From the NCBI GenBank assembly GCA_022844345.1, contig JALHLU010000005.1, forward strand, positions 243,217 to 307,216: a DNA stretch of 64,000 nucleotides, read 5' to 3'. The position numbers and the translations under genes were made by a program. Below, piece by piece: positions 55,043 to 64,000 of this stretch. The stretch comes from Hyphomonadaceae bacterium (GTDB taxonomy: Bacteria; Pseudomonadota; Alphaproteobacteria; Caulobacterales; Hyphomonadaceae). The notes beneath the pieces are model-generated. The model made no database searches. It was not told where the DNA came from and saw only the letters and a program-made list of their open reading frames with translations. Within the stretch, counting starts at the first letter, position 1, and every line of letters starts with the position of its first letter.

Positions 55043-56794
55043 CTAGTTGGCCGGCGCTGCGGCTGGCTCAGGCGCTTGAGGCGCCTCAGGCGCAGCGGGC
55101 ACGAACGTCGCCGAGAAGCCGAGGTTGTCCTTGGTCATCGGCATGGTCATCGCCGACATGATGCCGAGCGGCTGTTTGGGCTTCAGCTGCAGGCGCAGCG
55201 TCCCCGGGCCGGCCAGGAAGCCAGCCGTGGCCGCCGTCAGTTCGTCGGCGATGGCGGCGTCAACGCCCGCCTCCGTCATGAATGCAGACGCGCCCTGCAC
55301 CATGCCAACGAGGTCGCCGCGGAACTCCGCAAGGCTTTGCCCGGCGCCCATGGCCTGCTGGTTGAGGATCAGCTCCATCAGCTTCTGATCCGTGATCGAC
55401 AGGTCCATGTCGGACAGCTGCAGCGGCATCAGCGCGAACAGCATCTGCATGGCCATGGCCGTCGTGGCGCCGGACATGTCGTCCGCGCCGGTTTCGGCGT
55501 CGTCGGATACGATCGGGTTGCCTTCCTCGTCCAGCACGACCTCCATGTCGCCCAACATGTCTGTCGCGCTCTGCAGCGAGGCCATCAGCCCCGGCAGCGC
55601 CGCGTGAAGGCCGACAATGCCCATGTCGAGCTTCATGTCGGCCACATCGGTCAGGCCGAGATTATAGCCGCTGAGACGCGTCACATCCTTCTCGGGATCG
55701 AATGTGCTGTTGCCGGCGGTGTACAGTTCGATCGAGTCGGCCGGATAGCCGCCCATCGCCAGCACCATGAGGCCCATCGCGCCGACCATTCCGCCGGCGG
55801 CGTCTGCCGTGAGCTTCAACTTGGCCTCCGGCCAGGCCGTCGCGACCACCACGCCATCGGCGTTCCGCGTCACCGTCTGCTTGATCGCGGTGGTGTCGAA
55901 CTTCAGGCCAGACACGTCGATCTTCATGCCCGACCAGTCGAGCCCATCGATCCCGGCTTCGAGCGGGCTGGTATAGCCCTCGTAAAGCGACGCGTAGTCG
56001 GACTCCGCCGTGGGGTCCATCGCCATCTCCATGCCCAGCGCGAACGGCCGGGTGAAGAACTCCGTCTGAAGCCTCGAGATGTCGAGCGTGCCAAGGTCGA
56101 ACTTCGCCGCGATCGGAACCATCTCGGTGGGAACGTTGACCTCGCCTGCAATCCCCGCAATCCGCACGAGGCCCATGATCGTGTCGTCGAGATCGGACAC
56201 GGACAGTTCGCCAACCTTGACGTCGAAGGTGATGGGGCCCTGCTCGCTTTCCATATCGCCCTTGATGGCGATGTTGCTGACGCCGGCCTTGCCGAACATC
56301 CACTCACCGAAGGCGGGAACTTCATCGAAACCTTCTTCCGTGAAGACGCTGGCGATGAAGGCGCCGGTCTTCTCGTCGAGCCCTTCGACGCCAAGCGATC
56401 CGATGGTGACGGTCGCCCCGCCCATATCGCCGATGGGTGTAAGGCCGTTCATCACCAGGTCGCGGACCTGCGGCTTGCCGTCCTTCATGGTGAGCCCGTT
56501 CATCACGACCGACTCGACCGACAGCACGGGAACGACGGAATCGGCCTCGTATTCGGCCGCTTCCGCATCCCCAGGCGCTTCCATGCCCATCATCATCGCC
56601 ATGAAGGGGGAGGACAGGAACGACACGCCTTCCAGCTTCACGTCATTCCCGGAACCGGAGAGTTTCGCGTACGAAAATCCCGGCGCGGTCGAATTTTCAC
56701 GGAACTGCATGAGGTCTAGCGCCTTCAGCGCATCGGGGCTCGTTCCGCAGGCGGAAAGGACCAGCATGCTGGCAAACGCTAACTTCAGTTTCAT
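55043..56794 (-). CDS. Large lipoprotein of unknown function
   Basis: The 583-residue protein has a lipobox signal (MKLKLAFASMLVLSACGTS, Cys16). The mature part is acidic and Met-rich (SSPFMAMMMGMEAP), with repeated beta-like segments built on Leu/Val/Gly alternation (VRDLVMNGLTPIGDMGGATV; GELSVSDLDDTIMGLV; YNLGLTDVADMKLDMGIV). The C-terminus is Pro/Ala-rich (AAPEAPQAPEPAAAPAN). No domain is recognised. A lipid-anchored scaffold at the outer membrane is one possibility. It is divergent from the YgjP-like gene. Confidence 0.8.
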   Translation of the reverse strand: MKLKLAFASMLVLSACGTSPDALKALDLMQFRENSTAPGFSYAKLSGSGNDVKLEGVSFLSSPFMAMMMGMEAPGDAEAAEYEADSVVPVLSVESVVMNGLTMKDGKPQVRDLVMNGLTPIGDMGGATVTIGSLGVEGLDEKTGAFIASVFTEEGFDEVPAFGEWMFGKAGVSNIAIKGDMESEQGPITFDVKVGELSVSDLDDTIMGLVRIAGIAGEVNVPTEMVPIAAKFDLGTLDISRLQTEFFTRPFALGMEMAMDPTAESDYASLYEGYTSPLEAGIDGLDWSGMKIDVSGLKFDTTAIKQTVTRNADGVVVATAWPEAKLKLTADAAGGMVGAMGLMVLAMGGYPADSIELYTAGNSTFDPEKDVTRLSGYNLGLTDVADMKLDMGIVGLHAALPGLMASLQSATDMLGDMEVVLDEEGNPIVSDDAETGADDMSGATTAMAMQMLFALMPLQLSDMDLSITDQKLMELILNQQAMGAGQSLAEFRGDLVGMVQGASAFMTEAGVDAAIADELTAATAGFLAGPGTLRLQLKPKQPLGIMSAMTMPMTKDNLGFSATFVPAAPEAPQAPEPAAAPAN

Positions 56795-56856
56795 TTTAGT
56801 TGGTCCCCCTCGATGGGTCATGTTGCTTCGCAGTCGCCAGGACGATACCCCTTAGC

Positions 56857-57585
56857 ATGGTCATCGCGGAATCCCATCCCAGGGTTTTTTTGATAGCGAA
56901 ATCAGGCGCTTCCGTGCCTGTGCGGGTGCACATTGACAGCCGGGCCCGCCGGGTTTCCGTTAGGATAGACCCGATGGCCCGCGAGGCTATCGCTACCGCC
57001 CCCGCCGCCCGCCATGCCCTCGACGCCATCTCTTTCGCTACGGAACGCGTTGACTGGATTGCAGAAAGGCTCGGCGCCCTGCCGCCGCAGATCCAGTTCC
57101 GGCCGGGCGTCTACATCCCGCTGCGTGGGGTTATCCACCGCCTGAAACAGGCCGAAGGCGGCCGGACCGTTAAGATCGACCGGATGTCGTCCCCGACGCC
57201 CCTCATTCTGGTTCCCGGACCGCGAGATGCCTTCTCGGACAAGGTGCGGGCTTTCCTGCGCGCATCTGCACGCGTCGACTTCGCCGAGCGCGTGGCCGTC
57301 CACGCCGAGACACTAAAGGTCCAGCCCAAGTCGATCGCCATCAAGGACATGCGCTCGCGCTGGGGCTCGTGCTCATCCGAGGGCCGGCTCAACTTCACCT
57401 GGCGCCTCGTCTGCGCGCCCCCGTTTGCGCTCGACTATGTCGCCGCGCACGAGGTCGCGCACATCAAGGAGATGAACCACTCCAGCCGGTTCTGGAAGCA
57501 GGTCGAGCGCTGCTATCCCGAATGGCGCGAGGCGCGCACATGGTTGCACGAGCGCGGCGGCGCCCTCCACGCCATCGGCGAGTGA
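56857..57585 (+). CDS. YgjP/DUF45-type metal-dependent hydrolase
   Basis: The 242-residue protein has the DUF45 gluzincin motif DYVAAHEVAHIKEMNHSSRFW with HEVAH as HEXXH and a following His. RSRWGSCSSEGRLNFTWRL is the conserved substrate-side loop. The N-terminus (VRVHIDSRARRVSVRIDP) is typical. DUF45 proteins are likely zinc proteases of unknown target. It lies 11 bp before the convergent hydroxylase stop. Confidence 0.9.
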   Translation: MVIAESHPRVFLIAKSGASVPVRVHIDSRARRVSVRIDPMAREAIATAPAARHALDAISFATERVDWIAERLGALPPQIQFRPGVYIPLRGVIHRLKQAEGGRTVKIDRMSSPTPLILVPGPRDAFSDKVRAFLRASARVDFAERVAVHAETLKVQPKSIAIKDMRSRWGSCSSEGRLNFTWRLVCAPPFALDYVAAHEVAHIKEMNHSSRFWKQVERCYPEWREARTWLHERGGALHAIGE

Positions 57586-57595
57586 GGCTCGCTCG

Positions 57596-58861
57596 TTAGC
57601 TCGACAGCTGCGCAAAGGTCCGCGCGGCCGTGGCCAGCTGGCGCACCATCTCGCGCTCTGCGACCGGGATCAGCGGGTTCCAGATGTCGAAGATCAGCAC
57701 GACGCGCATCTCGTCGCTGTCATTGCGCGCCATGTGCTCAAGCGTGTCGTCGAACACCAGAATCTCGCCAACCTTCCATTCGCGCCGCTCATAGCCGACG
57801 CGATAGGTGCACTTCGGCGGCACAATCAGCGGCAGATGAACAACGAGGCGCGCATTGGTCTCGCCCGTGTGGGGCGGAATTTCGGTGTGCGGGGCCAGCG
57901 CCGAGAACATCGCGTTGGGACACAGCCCGTCGATCGAGGCCATATCGACCTCCTCGAGCGCGGCGCGCGTCTTGGGACAGGCCGCAAGATGCGCCTCATC
58001 GGGTACGCCGCCGCGCCACAGCGAATAATGGCTCCAGCGCTTCGAGTGATTGAGCTCGGCCCACTGGTTGACCGGATCGCCGGGCCGGTAGGCGATGTAC
58101 GGCGCAAAATCCCCCTGCTCCGTCGCCAGCGCCGCCTCGAGTTCGTCGCGGATCACGGCGGTGTTGGCCTCCAGCGCCTGCGCCCACGGAAACATCGCGC
58201 GGTCATAGAAGGGGATGGCTGGCAGGCGCGGCACGCCAAGCTGATTGGAATCCGACACATAGGGCTTGGTGCGCCCCGCCATGATCGAGGCCGCCTCGCG
58301 CCAGCGTTCAGCGGACGCCGCGGGCATATCCCGGCTCAGGCCGGCGATCTGTTGGTTGAGATACGCCTCGTAGGTGCGCGCATGACGATCGACCAGGTCG
58401 CGCGCGTGCAGCAGCTGGGCCCGCAGCGTTGCCGGCCAGTGCGCTTCGGGAGGCGCGACCCGCATCACGTTCCGATACATTGCAGCTGCGGCCGCCGGCG
58501 TGGAATAGCGCTCAAGCCAGGACGCCTTGGCGACGAGCCCGGGCAGGAAATAGGGCTCGACGGCCAGCGCCGCATCGATGGCGTCGATCTCGGCGGGGCC
58601 ATCCCCCAGCCTGCCATGCACAACCCAAAGCGCATTCAGCGTCGACAAGGATCCCGGCGCAGCGGCCCGCGACTGTTCCAGCAGCACCTTGGCGCCCTTC
58701 AGGTCGTTGCGCTGAAAGGCGTGCATGCCAAGGCTGTAGAGCGCGCGCGGATGGCCGGGAGACAGGCGCTGCACCTCCGTCCACAGCCGTTCGGCCTCAG
58801 CCCAGTTCTGCATCTGCACGGCCCGATCGGCGGCCGCAACTATCTGGTCAACCATGCTCAT
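57596..58861 (-). CDS. TPR protein with aspartyl/asparaginyl beta-hydroxylase domain
   Basis: The 421-residue protein has N-terminal TPR-like helices (QNWAEAERLWTEVQRLSPGHPRALYSLG; HAFQRNDLKGAKVLLEQS) over about 120 residues. A C-terminal Fe(II)/2-oxoglutarate domain follows, with EIPPHTGETNARLVVHLPLIV (metal His and Arg/His) and WKVGEILVFDDTLEHMARND (second metal His). It hydroxylates Asp or Asn side chains in a protein or free substrate. The ATG at 58861 is chosen, and 58855 is also possible. Confidence 0.9.
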   Translation of the reverse strand: MSMVDQIVAAADRAVQMQNWAEAERLWTEVQRLSPGHPRALYSLGMHAFQRNDLKGAKVLLEQSRAAAPGSLSTLNALWVVHGRLGDGPAEIDAIDAALAVEPYFLPGLVAKASWLERYSTPAAAAAMYRNVMRVAPPEAHWPATLRAQLLHARDLVDRHARTYEAYLNQQIAGLSRDMPAASAERWREAASIMAGRTKPYVSDSNQLGVPRLPAIPFYDRAMFPWAQALEANTAVIRDELEAALATEQGDFAPYIAYRPGDPVNQWAELNHSKRWSHYSLWRGGVPDEAHLAACPKTRAALEEVDMASIDGLCPNAMFSALAPHTEIPPHTGETNARLVVHLPLIVPPKCTYRVGYERREWKVGEILVFDDTLEHMARNDSDEMRVVLIFDIWNPLIPVAEREMVRQLATAARTFAQLSS

Positions 58862-58962
58862 CCCGGCACCATGGCCTGCCCCCATGCGGGCGGCAATTGC
58901 ACGCGCGAGGATCGGCGGCCTGCGCGTCCCCGGCTTTGCTCGCGATCAAAAAACGCTCCGCC

Positions 58963-58998
58963 CAAAAACAAAAGCGGCGGACCTTGTGGGTCCGCCGC
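58963..58998 (-). terminator. Terminator of the TonB-dependent receptor
   Basis: GCGGCGGACC pairs with GGTCCGCCGC on the minus strand across a 5-base loop, followed by TTTTGTTTTT (complement of 58964-58973). It lies 27 bp after the stop. Confidence 0.93.
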
Positions 58999-59024
58999 CA
59001 ATGCTAGTGGTGTCGTTTCGCGAA

Positions 59025-62006
59025 CTAGAAGCGCGCGTTCACGCCGATGCTGAACACCCGGCCGAGCACGTCATACGTGGCCGGGAAGGTGTTGCCCGAG
59101 TTGGAGGCCGTGTCGGCAGCTTCGTTGCCAACCACCGGCGGATCTTCCTCGAACAGGTTCGTCACGCCAGCGCTCAGCTTGAGCATGTCGTTGATGCGCC
59201 ACGAGCCGGTCAGATCGATGTAGTCGTAGGCGTCGATCGTCTCGAAGGCGTCGAACACGCTGCCGGGAACGTCGGTCGTGACTTCGCCAAGGTGGCGCCA
59301 GAGGTAGCCGATCTGGAGTTCCTGGCCGAAAGCCTCGAAGTCCCAGAGCGTGCGCTGGATCCAGCGGGTTTCCGGCAGCGGGGTGCCGAAGTTGCCGCCG
59401 CAGGCTGCAGAGTAGAACCCTTTGCAATCCTGGACCGGCAGCGTCGACGCGGCGCGGAACTCGTTGTTGAGGTAGTGGTTGGCGTTCAACGAGACGTTGA
59501 GTTCGCCAAGCGGCAGTTCGACACCGAAGCTCGCGCCGATCTCGATGCCCTCAGCGCTGAGGTAGTCGAGGTTGGTCGTGAACTGCTGCAGGCCGGAGCC
59601 GGGCAGCGTCAGCGTACCGCCAACACGAACGATCTTGGCGCATTCAGCCGCGATCGACAGGACGTAGCAACCATCAAGCACGCCCTGGGCCGGCGGCGCG
59701 TTGATGTAGTCGTCGATCTGGATGTCGTAATAGTCGACAGTCAGGGCCGGGTTCTTGATGAAGCCGATATCCGACGGGGTCCAGACGAGGCCGAACGTGG
59801 TGGTGTCGGCAGTCTCGGGCTCCGGCAGGTCGCTGAGGCTCGTACCGAAGAAGCCGTTGATCTGGCCGGCGACGATGTCTTCGACGGTTCCAACCTGAGC
59901 GTTCGTCATCCCCGTGGAGATGCAGAGCGCGCGCAGGGCGGCGTCGATGTTGGCCACGTTGCCGATCGAGCAGGGATCGCGCGTCGCATTGTCGAGACCG
60001 GTGGTCTGCGGCGCTGCGAGCTCGCCCACGTTCGGCGCACGGTTGGCGCGCTGTTGCATGGCGCGGAAGCGGAGGCCGTCGACGGGCTCCCACGAAAGGC
60101 CGTACTTCCAGCTCTCAAGCGTGCCCGACGGATCGTAGTCGGCGGTACGGAAGCCGAGCTCGAGGTCGAGCGATTCAGCGAAGGGCTGGTTCGACAGGAT
60201 CGGCATGATGCCTTCGGCGAAGTATTCGTAAGCCGAGAAGCCGCCCGAGATCGGCAGCGTGTTGCCGCCGGCGCCGCCGAGGCACGACGTCGGAGCAAGC
60301 TTGAGGCACTCGTCCGGCACGGTTACGCCGTTTTCTTCGCGGTATTCCGCGCCGAAGCTCAGCGCCAGACCGGAGTCAGCCCAGGGGCTGCGGATCTGAT
60401 CGAGCTGACCAGTCACAGTGCCGAGCGCGATGGTCTGCGTGTAGGAGCGCTGTTCGATCGCCGTCGCGCCGGCATAAGCGGCCATTGCGGGCGTGATCGA
60501 GCCAAAGCCGCCGAACAGGTTGATCGGAACGCAGGCCGAATCGGACGTGCCGCGGCAGGTGACGCCGTCGACCGAATTGAGCTGTTGTTCGATGTTCGCG
60601 ACGTTGGTGTAACCGGCGCTGATGTTGGTGCGGTCCGATTCGCCATGCGAGACCGACACGTCATAGGTCCAGTTGTCGACGATCTCGCCGCGCGAGCCGA
60701 CAACGATCTGGAACCAGTTCTGGTCATAGCTCGTCGAACGTGGCCCGAGTTCCAGCGTGCGGCGGCGGTAGGAGATCAGCAGTTCGTCCGCCGCATCCAC
60801 AACGCCGTTGCTGTTGATGTCGCGCCAGTTCGGCAGCGCGCCGGTCGTCGTGACCGTACCGGGGCCAACGCCGGCCTGGGCAGCGGTGATGATCGACGTG
60901 CGGGCGGCAGCGCCGATCAGCGGGTTCTGCAGCGGCGTCCAGAACGTGTTGCCGAAGATGCCCGACGGGGCGATCTGCTGCGTCACATTGGTCGCAGAGA
61001 ACGAGGCCCGGCCGTAGAGGTCGAAGTTCTCGTTGATCTCGTAGTGGGCAACGCCCGTGAAGCCATAACGCTCCTGCGGGGTCTGATAGTAGTTGTACGG
61101 GTTGAAGTTGAACACGGAGCAGTTGGCGCCGAGCGTTCCGTCGTTGCGGAACTGGCCGAGGCCCGGTCCACCGGCAATAGCAACACGCGTCGGGATGCCC
61201 GTCGTGGAACCGCCCGCCGCCACCGCGTCGGGAGCCGTGCAACCGGCGGGGGGCGCCGTGGGGGTCTGACCGGCGAGGAAGTTGGCGTAGCCCGATCCGT
61301 CCTCGGTCACGATGCCGAGCTGGCCGAGCGGACGCGCGCCAAGCTGTACGCCGTCACGCTTGGTGTAGTTGATGCCGACCATCGCGTTGCCGCGGCCATC
61401 AGCGAAGTTGCCGCCCATGGTGACGGAGCCGCTCAGGATCTGGCCGTCGTCCTCGCCCGTGATGGAGCGGTCGAAGTTGAATTCGACGCCTTCGAAGTCG
61501 CGCTTGAGGATGAAGTTGAGGGCGCCGGACATGGCGTCCGAACCGTAGGTCGCCGAGGCGCCGCCGGTCACGATATCAATGCGCTCGAGCATCGCGGTCG
61601 GGATGACCGATGTGTCAACGCGGCCGTTGATGTCGTACGGCGTCAGGCGCTGGCCATCCATCATCAGCAGGTTGCGCTGCGAGCCAAGGCCGCGAAGGTT
61701 GACGGTCGCGGCGCCGACGGTGCCGTTGTTGGTGTTCTGACCGTCGCCCGGGATCGTCGAGGGCAGCAGGCGAAGGATTTTCTCGACTTCAGGCTGCTGC
61801 TGGAGCGCGATCTCGTCGGCGCCGACCGAGACGATCGGGCTGGAGGATTCAGCGCCCGGCGCGGTGATGCGCGTGCCGGTGATGGTGACCACGTCTTCGC
61901 TGGCAGGGGTCTCCTGGGCGATGGCATTCGAACCTACGCTTGGCGCAACACAAAGCGCTGCAAGCAGTGTTGTGCGCAAAAGGTGCGCTTTCGCGGTAGT
62001 TTTCAA
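59025..62006 (-). CDS. TonB-dependent outer-membrane receptor
   Basis: The 993-residue receptor has a signal peptide (KTTAKAHLLRTTLLAALCVAP, ending SNAIAQ). A TonB-box-like segment leads into a plug domain (DVVTITGTRITAPG; VNLRGLGSQRNLLMMDGQRL; ATYGSDAMSGALNFILKRDF). A 22-strand barrel follows, ending in the terminal Phe signal GRVFSIGVNARF. The open frame continues upstream but has no ATG; TTG 62006 follows GAGGGGA by 8 bases and starts right at the signal peptide. Its nutrient is unknown. No regulator is adjacent. Confidence 0.93.
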   Translation of the reverse strand: MKTTAKAHLLRTTLLAALCVAPSVGSNAIAQETPASEDVVTITGTRITAPGAESSSPIVSVGADEIALQQQPEVEKILRLLPSTIPGDGQNTNNGTVGAATVNLRGLGSQRNLLMMDGQRLTPYDINGRVDTSVIPTAMLERIDIVTGGASATYGSDAMSGALNFILKRDFEGVEFNFDRSITGEDDGQILSGSVTMGGNFADGRGNAMVGINYTKRDGVQLGARPLGQLGIVTEDGSGYANFLAGQTPTAPPAGCTAPDAVAAGGSTTGIPTRVAIAGGPGLGQFRNDGTLGANCSVFNFNPYNYYQTPQERYGFTGVAHYEINENFDLYGRASFSATNVTQQIAPSGIFGNTFWTPLQNPLIGAAARTSIITAAQAGVGPGTVTTTGALPNWRDINSNGVVDAADELLISYRRRTLELGPRSTSYDQNWFQIVVGSRGEIVDNWTYDVSVSHGESDRTNISAGYTNVANIEQQLNSVDGVTCRGTSDSACVPINLFGGFGSITPAMAAYAGATAIEQRSYTQTIALGTVTGQLDQIRSPWADSGLALSFGAEYREENGVTVPDECLKLAPTSCLGGAGGNTLPISGGFSAYEYFAEGIMPILSNQPFAESLDLELGFRTADYDPSGTLESWKYGLSWEPVDGLRFRAMQQRANRAPNVGELAAPQTTGLDNATRDPCSIGNVANIDAALRALCISTGMTNAQVGTVEDIVAGQINGFFGTSLSDLPEPETADTTTFGLVWTPSDIGFIKNPALTVDYYDIQIDDYINAPPAQGVLDGCYVLSIAAECAKIVRVGGTLTLPGSGLQQFTTNLDYLSAEGIEIGASFGVELPLGELNVSLNANHYLNNEFRAASTLPVQDCKGFYSAACGGNFGTPLPETRWIQRTLWDFEAFGQELQIGYLWRHLGEVTTDVPGSVFDAFETIDAYDYIDLTGSWRINDMLKLSAGVTNLFEEDPPVVGNEAADTASNSGNTFPATYDVLGRVFSIGVNARF

Positions 62007-62358
62007 GGTGAAAATCCCCTCATTGATGACTTGTTTACGAGCCTGACCCTCAAGGCGCCTGTGAGCGCCCGGCCGCTGTCGCCTCACGGTGCGTATGCCG
62101 ACGCTCTGTGGGTTCCTTCGGATGGGCCACATTCCCGTCATATACTTTCATGCGTCAATTGCCGTACGGGCGTCCCGAAGGATTTTTCGCAAACATGCGA
62201 GATACTGCAGCATTTCTGCATCAGCTTTCGTTGCGGCAGGTGGAATATTCCAAATTTGTGGACCCCAACCCGGACATTCGGGGACATCGCAGGCGGCAAT
62301 GTGGCAGAATCTTGCGAGTTGACGTAGCGAAGACACGCCCAGCCTGACCTTTTGACAG
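62007..62358 (-). other. Upstream region of the receptor gene (352 bp)
   Basis: No gene is supported here. It holds the receptor promoter. TGGAATATTCCA (62241-62252) is a perfect 12-bp palindrome, and TATATG (read on minus, near 62138) may be a -10 element. A long leader would result if transcription begins there. Confidence 0.4.
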
Positions 62359-63654
62359 TCAGTTGCGCCCCCATGGGACCAGCGCTTCGATCCTGGGGGC
62401 CGCAACGGGCGGCTGTAGCAGCAATTCCGTCACAGCCCAGACCAGAGCGTCGGCCCGGTCATAGGGGCCGCCCTCCCCCTGCCCCAGCGAGATCAGCTGG
62501 TCCTCCAGGTCCGGGAAGCGCCCGGCATGCTTGACGCGGCCGAGCTGATAGGCGTGATAGACCGGCTGGGCGCGGGCCCGCTTGCTGTCCATGGCCCGAA
62601 CGAGGCGCACGCGGCAGGGCGGACCCGCCTGCCGCAGGAGCGTATCCACCATATCCCCGCCCTGGTTGCACTCGGCGACAATCTCGGCGGCGCCGAACTC
62701 CCGGGCGACGGCGACAACCCGGCTGGTCCAGCCCTCCGGCTTGAGGCCCTGCACCGACCGGTCGGCCAGCACATGGGCGGCGCCTTGCACCCTCCCCGCC
62801 ACGATGACGCCGCAGGCCGATCCCGGCCTTCCAACCGCCGAGCCAGCGGGTGGATCGACCGCCACGATCACCCTCTCGAACGCCGCCGGGGACGGGCTGC
62901 GGACATCGATGAAATCCTCCCGGCGCCACATCTGCCCGTCAGCGTCGACCAGCTTGCCCAGCACTTCCTGCTCGATCAGGCGCGAGCCCTCGTAGAGGAG
63001 ATTGATGGTCTCGAGGAAGACGGGCGACAGATTGGCCGCATTCGCTTCCGTCCCCGCCTGCGTGGTCACGCAGGAGGCCTCGTCCCGCAGCCTGTACAGG
63101 CTCGCTCGCGATAGCGGTGTTGTGGTGACCACCAGGCGCGGCGCCTCGCCAAGCCGCAGCCCGAGGCGCAGCGTGGACAGCACATAGTCCGGCCGCTTCC
63201 ACACGCAGAACTCGTCCGCCCAGGCCGCATGAAACTGCGGGCCGCGCAGGCGTTCGGGCTCCTCTGCGGAGAAGCCCTGGGCGATAGCTCCATTGGTCCA
63301 GCCAAGCCGGCGGCGCGAGCTTTCGTACTTCGGCGTCTCGCGGTCCGGCAGGCTCAGGATACCGGACACGCCCGCGATCATCACTTCGCGCAGATCGTGC
63401 TCGGTGGGCGCGATCAGGGCGAACCGGCCGTTCGGATTGCGCGCGGCCTGATCGGCGATCCATTCGGCGCCCGCGCGCGTCTTGCCTGCGCCGCGCCCGC
63501 CCATGAACAGCCAGGTCGACCACTCGCCCTCCGGCGGCAGCTGCGCGGCGTGAGCGCGAGCCCGCCACGTCTCTGCCGCCCGCTCGGCCTGCTCAAGCGC
63601 ATCCGGTGCGGGCCCATCACGTGCCGGCGTTGCTGCTGCATCCTGCGAGTCCAT
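62359..63654 (-). CDS. GTA/phage-type terminase large subunit, solitary
   Basis: The 431-residue protein (from ATG 63654) has the packaging-motor ATPase, with Walker A WLFMGGRGAGKTRAGAEW and Walker B AAWADEFCVW. A C-terminal RNase H-like nuclease follows, with acidic residues in VIVAVDPPAGS, VAECNQGGD and YDRADALVWAV, all intact. It matches the gene-transfer-agent g2 protein that packages random host DNA. No portal, protease or capsid gene follows downstream (62007-62358) or upstream (metK), so it is detached from a GTA cluster. A TTG start at 63711 is possible. Confidence 0.85.
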   Translation of the reverse strand: MDSQDAAATPARDGPAPDALEQAERAAETWRARAHAAQLPPEGEWSTWLFMGGRGAGKTRAGAEWIADQAARNPNGRFALIAPTEHDLREVMIAGVSGILSLPDRETPKYESSRRRLGWTNGAIAQGFSAEEPERLRGPQFHAAWADEFCVWKRPDYVLSTLRLGLRLGEAPRLVVTTTPLSRASLYRLRDEASCVTTQAGTEANAANLSPVFLETINLLYEGSRLIEQEVLGKLVDADGQMWRREDFIDVRSPSPAAFERVIVAVDPPAGSAVGRPGSACGVIVAGRVQGAAHVLADRSVQGLKPEGWTSRVVAVAREFGAAEIVAECNQGGDMVDTLLRQAGPPCRVRLVRAMDSKRARAQPVYHAYQLGRVKHAGRFPDLEDQLISLGQGEGGPYDRADALVWAVTELLLQPPVAAPRIEALVPWGRN

Positions 63655-63814
63655 CGCACAATATGGACCCGGGGCCTGCCCCGGCCGTTTCCGCCGCGCT
63701 CCATCCGACAATCAGGCGCGCCTGACGGTTGACCGCGCAGCGATTACGCCCGCTTGTCTCCGGCGAATCCGGAAAGGCTGTTTCCCACAAGCCGCGCGTT
63801 GCGGCCGTGCGCAG

Positions 63815-64000
63815 TTACGCCAGATCCTTCAACGCGCCGACGAGGTCCGTCTTCTCCCACGAGAAGCCGCCATCTGCATCCGGCTCGCGTCCGAAATGGC
63901 CGTAGGCCGACGTGCGCGCATAGATCGGCTTGTTGAGGCCAAGGTGCGTGCGGATGCCGCGCGGACGCAGATCCATCACTTCGCCAAGGCGCTTTTCAAG
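63815..64000 (-). CDS. metK: S-adenosylmethionine synthetase, C-terminus (runs off right edge)
   Basis: The last 61 residues are visible and match Met[21 protein letters not shown], then [20 protein letters not shown] and [11 protein letters not shown]. This domain completes the active site that joins methionine and ATP. The 5' part and any upstream regulatory element lie outside the window. It is 160 bp upstream of the terminase, on the same strand. Confidence 0.95.
   Translation of the reverse strand, partial: LEKRLGEVMDLRPRGIRTHLGLNKPIYARTSAYGHFGREPDADGGFSWEKTDLVGALKDLA

Noticed and set aside
55076..56719. Plus-strand frame of 547 codons opposite the large lipoprotein
   Set aside because: His/Arg-rich composition without a plausible start; the minus-strand lipoprotein has a lipobox signal.
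58854..62327. Long plus-strand open frame of 1157 codons opposite the TonB receptor
   Set aside because: It is the antisense of a clear receptor gene; its translation is Arg/Val/Glu-rich with no domains, a usual shadow in GC-rich DNA.

Overview
The window is GC-rich, densely packed chromosomal DNA from an alphaproteobacterium. Pointers are a 180-kDa-type NAD-glutamate dehydrogenase, DUF2794 and DUF1674 (SDHAF4-type) proteins, a gene-transfer-agent-type terminase beside metK, the ccmABCDG order, a large TonB-dependent receptor, and CtrA-like motifs. A stalked or budding marine lineage such as Hyphomonadaceae/Caulobacterales fits best, but that placement is inference. I see no rRNA, tRNA, CRISPR array or insertion sequence.

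Layout. 1-1450: the start of an exported protein preceded by repeated GCACTTGC boxes; a 43-codon ORF followed on the minus strand by hairpins whose loops carry CCUCCCC (anti-Shine-Dalgarno) motifs; a TetR regulator. 1483-7726: gpsA, a YciI protein, an exported methyltransferase, a REP-like palindrome pair, trmB, mutM, ubiE and ubiB. 7801-12519: an H1-like basic protein, a low-complexity exported protein, a divergent SRAP protein, a HerA-like ATPase and an AI-2E-type membrane protein. 12702-19001: glutamate dehydrogenase (probable CTG start), GNAT and TerC. 19171-23234: a periplasmic molybdenum hydroxylase pair, then two exported proteins. 23289-27794: FMN reductase and MarR regulator around twin palindromic operators, mtaB, ftsY and a DMT transporter. 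27791-33021: a GH5 lipoprotein, a flippase, YciB, a globin, a Nudix protein and a second MarR protein. 33025-35847: ccmABCDG (cytochrome c maturation). 35968-39453: acnA and a DUF1223 protein. 39517-43917: a four-gene GldA/F/G-like ABC operon with DUF4340. 43918-50582: DUF2794, BI-1, ThpR, acyl-CoA dehydrogenase, an OmpA/DUF4398 pair, HtpX and DUF1674. 50692-58861: a Gly-rich exported protein, glucokinase, Kef-type antiporter, CDF metal exporter, a large lipoprotein, a YgjP-like metalloprotein and a TPR-aspartyl hydroxylase. 59025-64000: TonB-dependent receptor, solitary terminase and the metK C-terminus.

Most genes are housekeeping or envelope functions in short, overlapping operons. Several starts are non-ATG (CTG in gdhZ; TTG in ccmA, ccmB, the receptor and the first marR). 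The most unusual signal is the tandem anti-Shine-Dalgarno hairpin array at 255-420 on the minus strand, which resembles the CcsR/cuckoo type of alphaproteobacterial small RNA but sits behind an ORF I cannot match to the usual DUF1127 partner.
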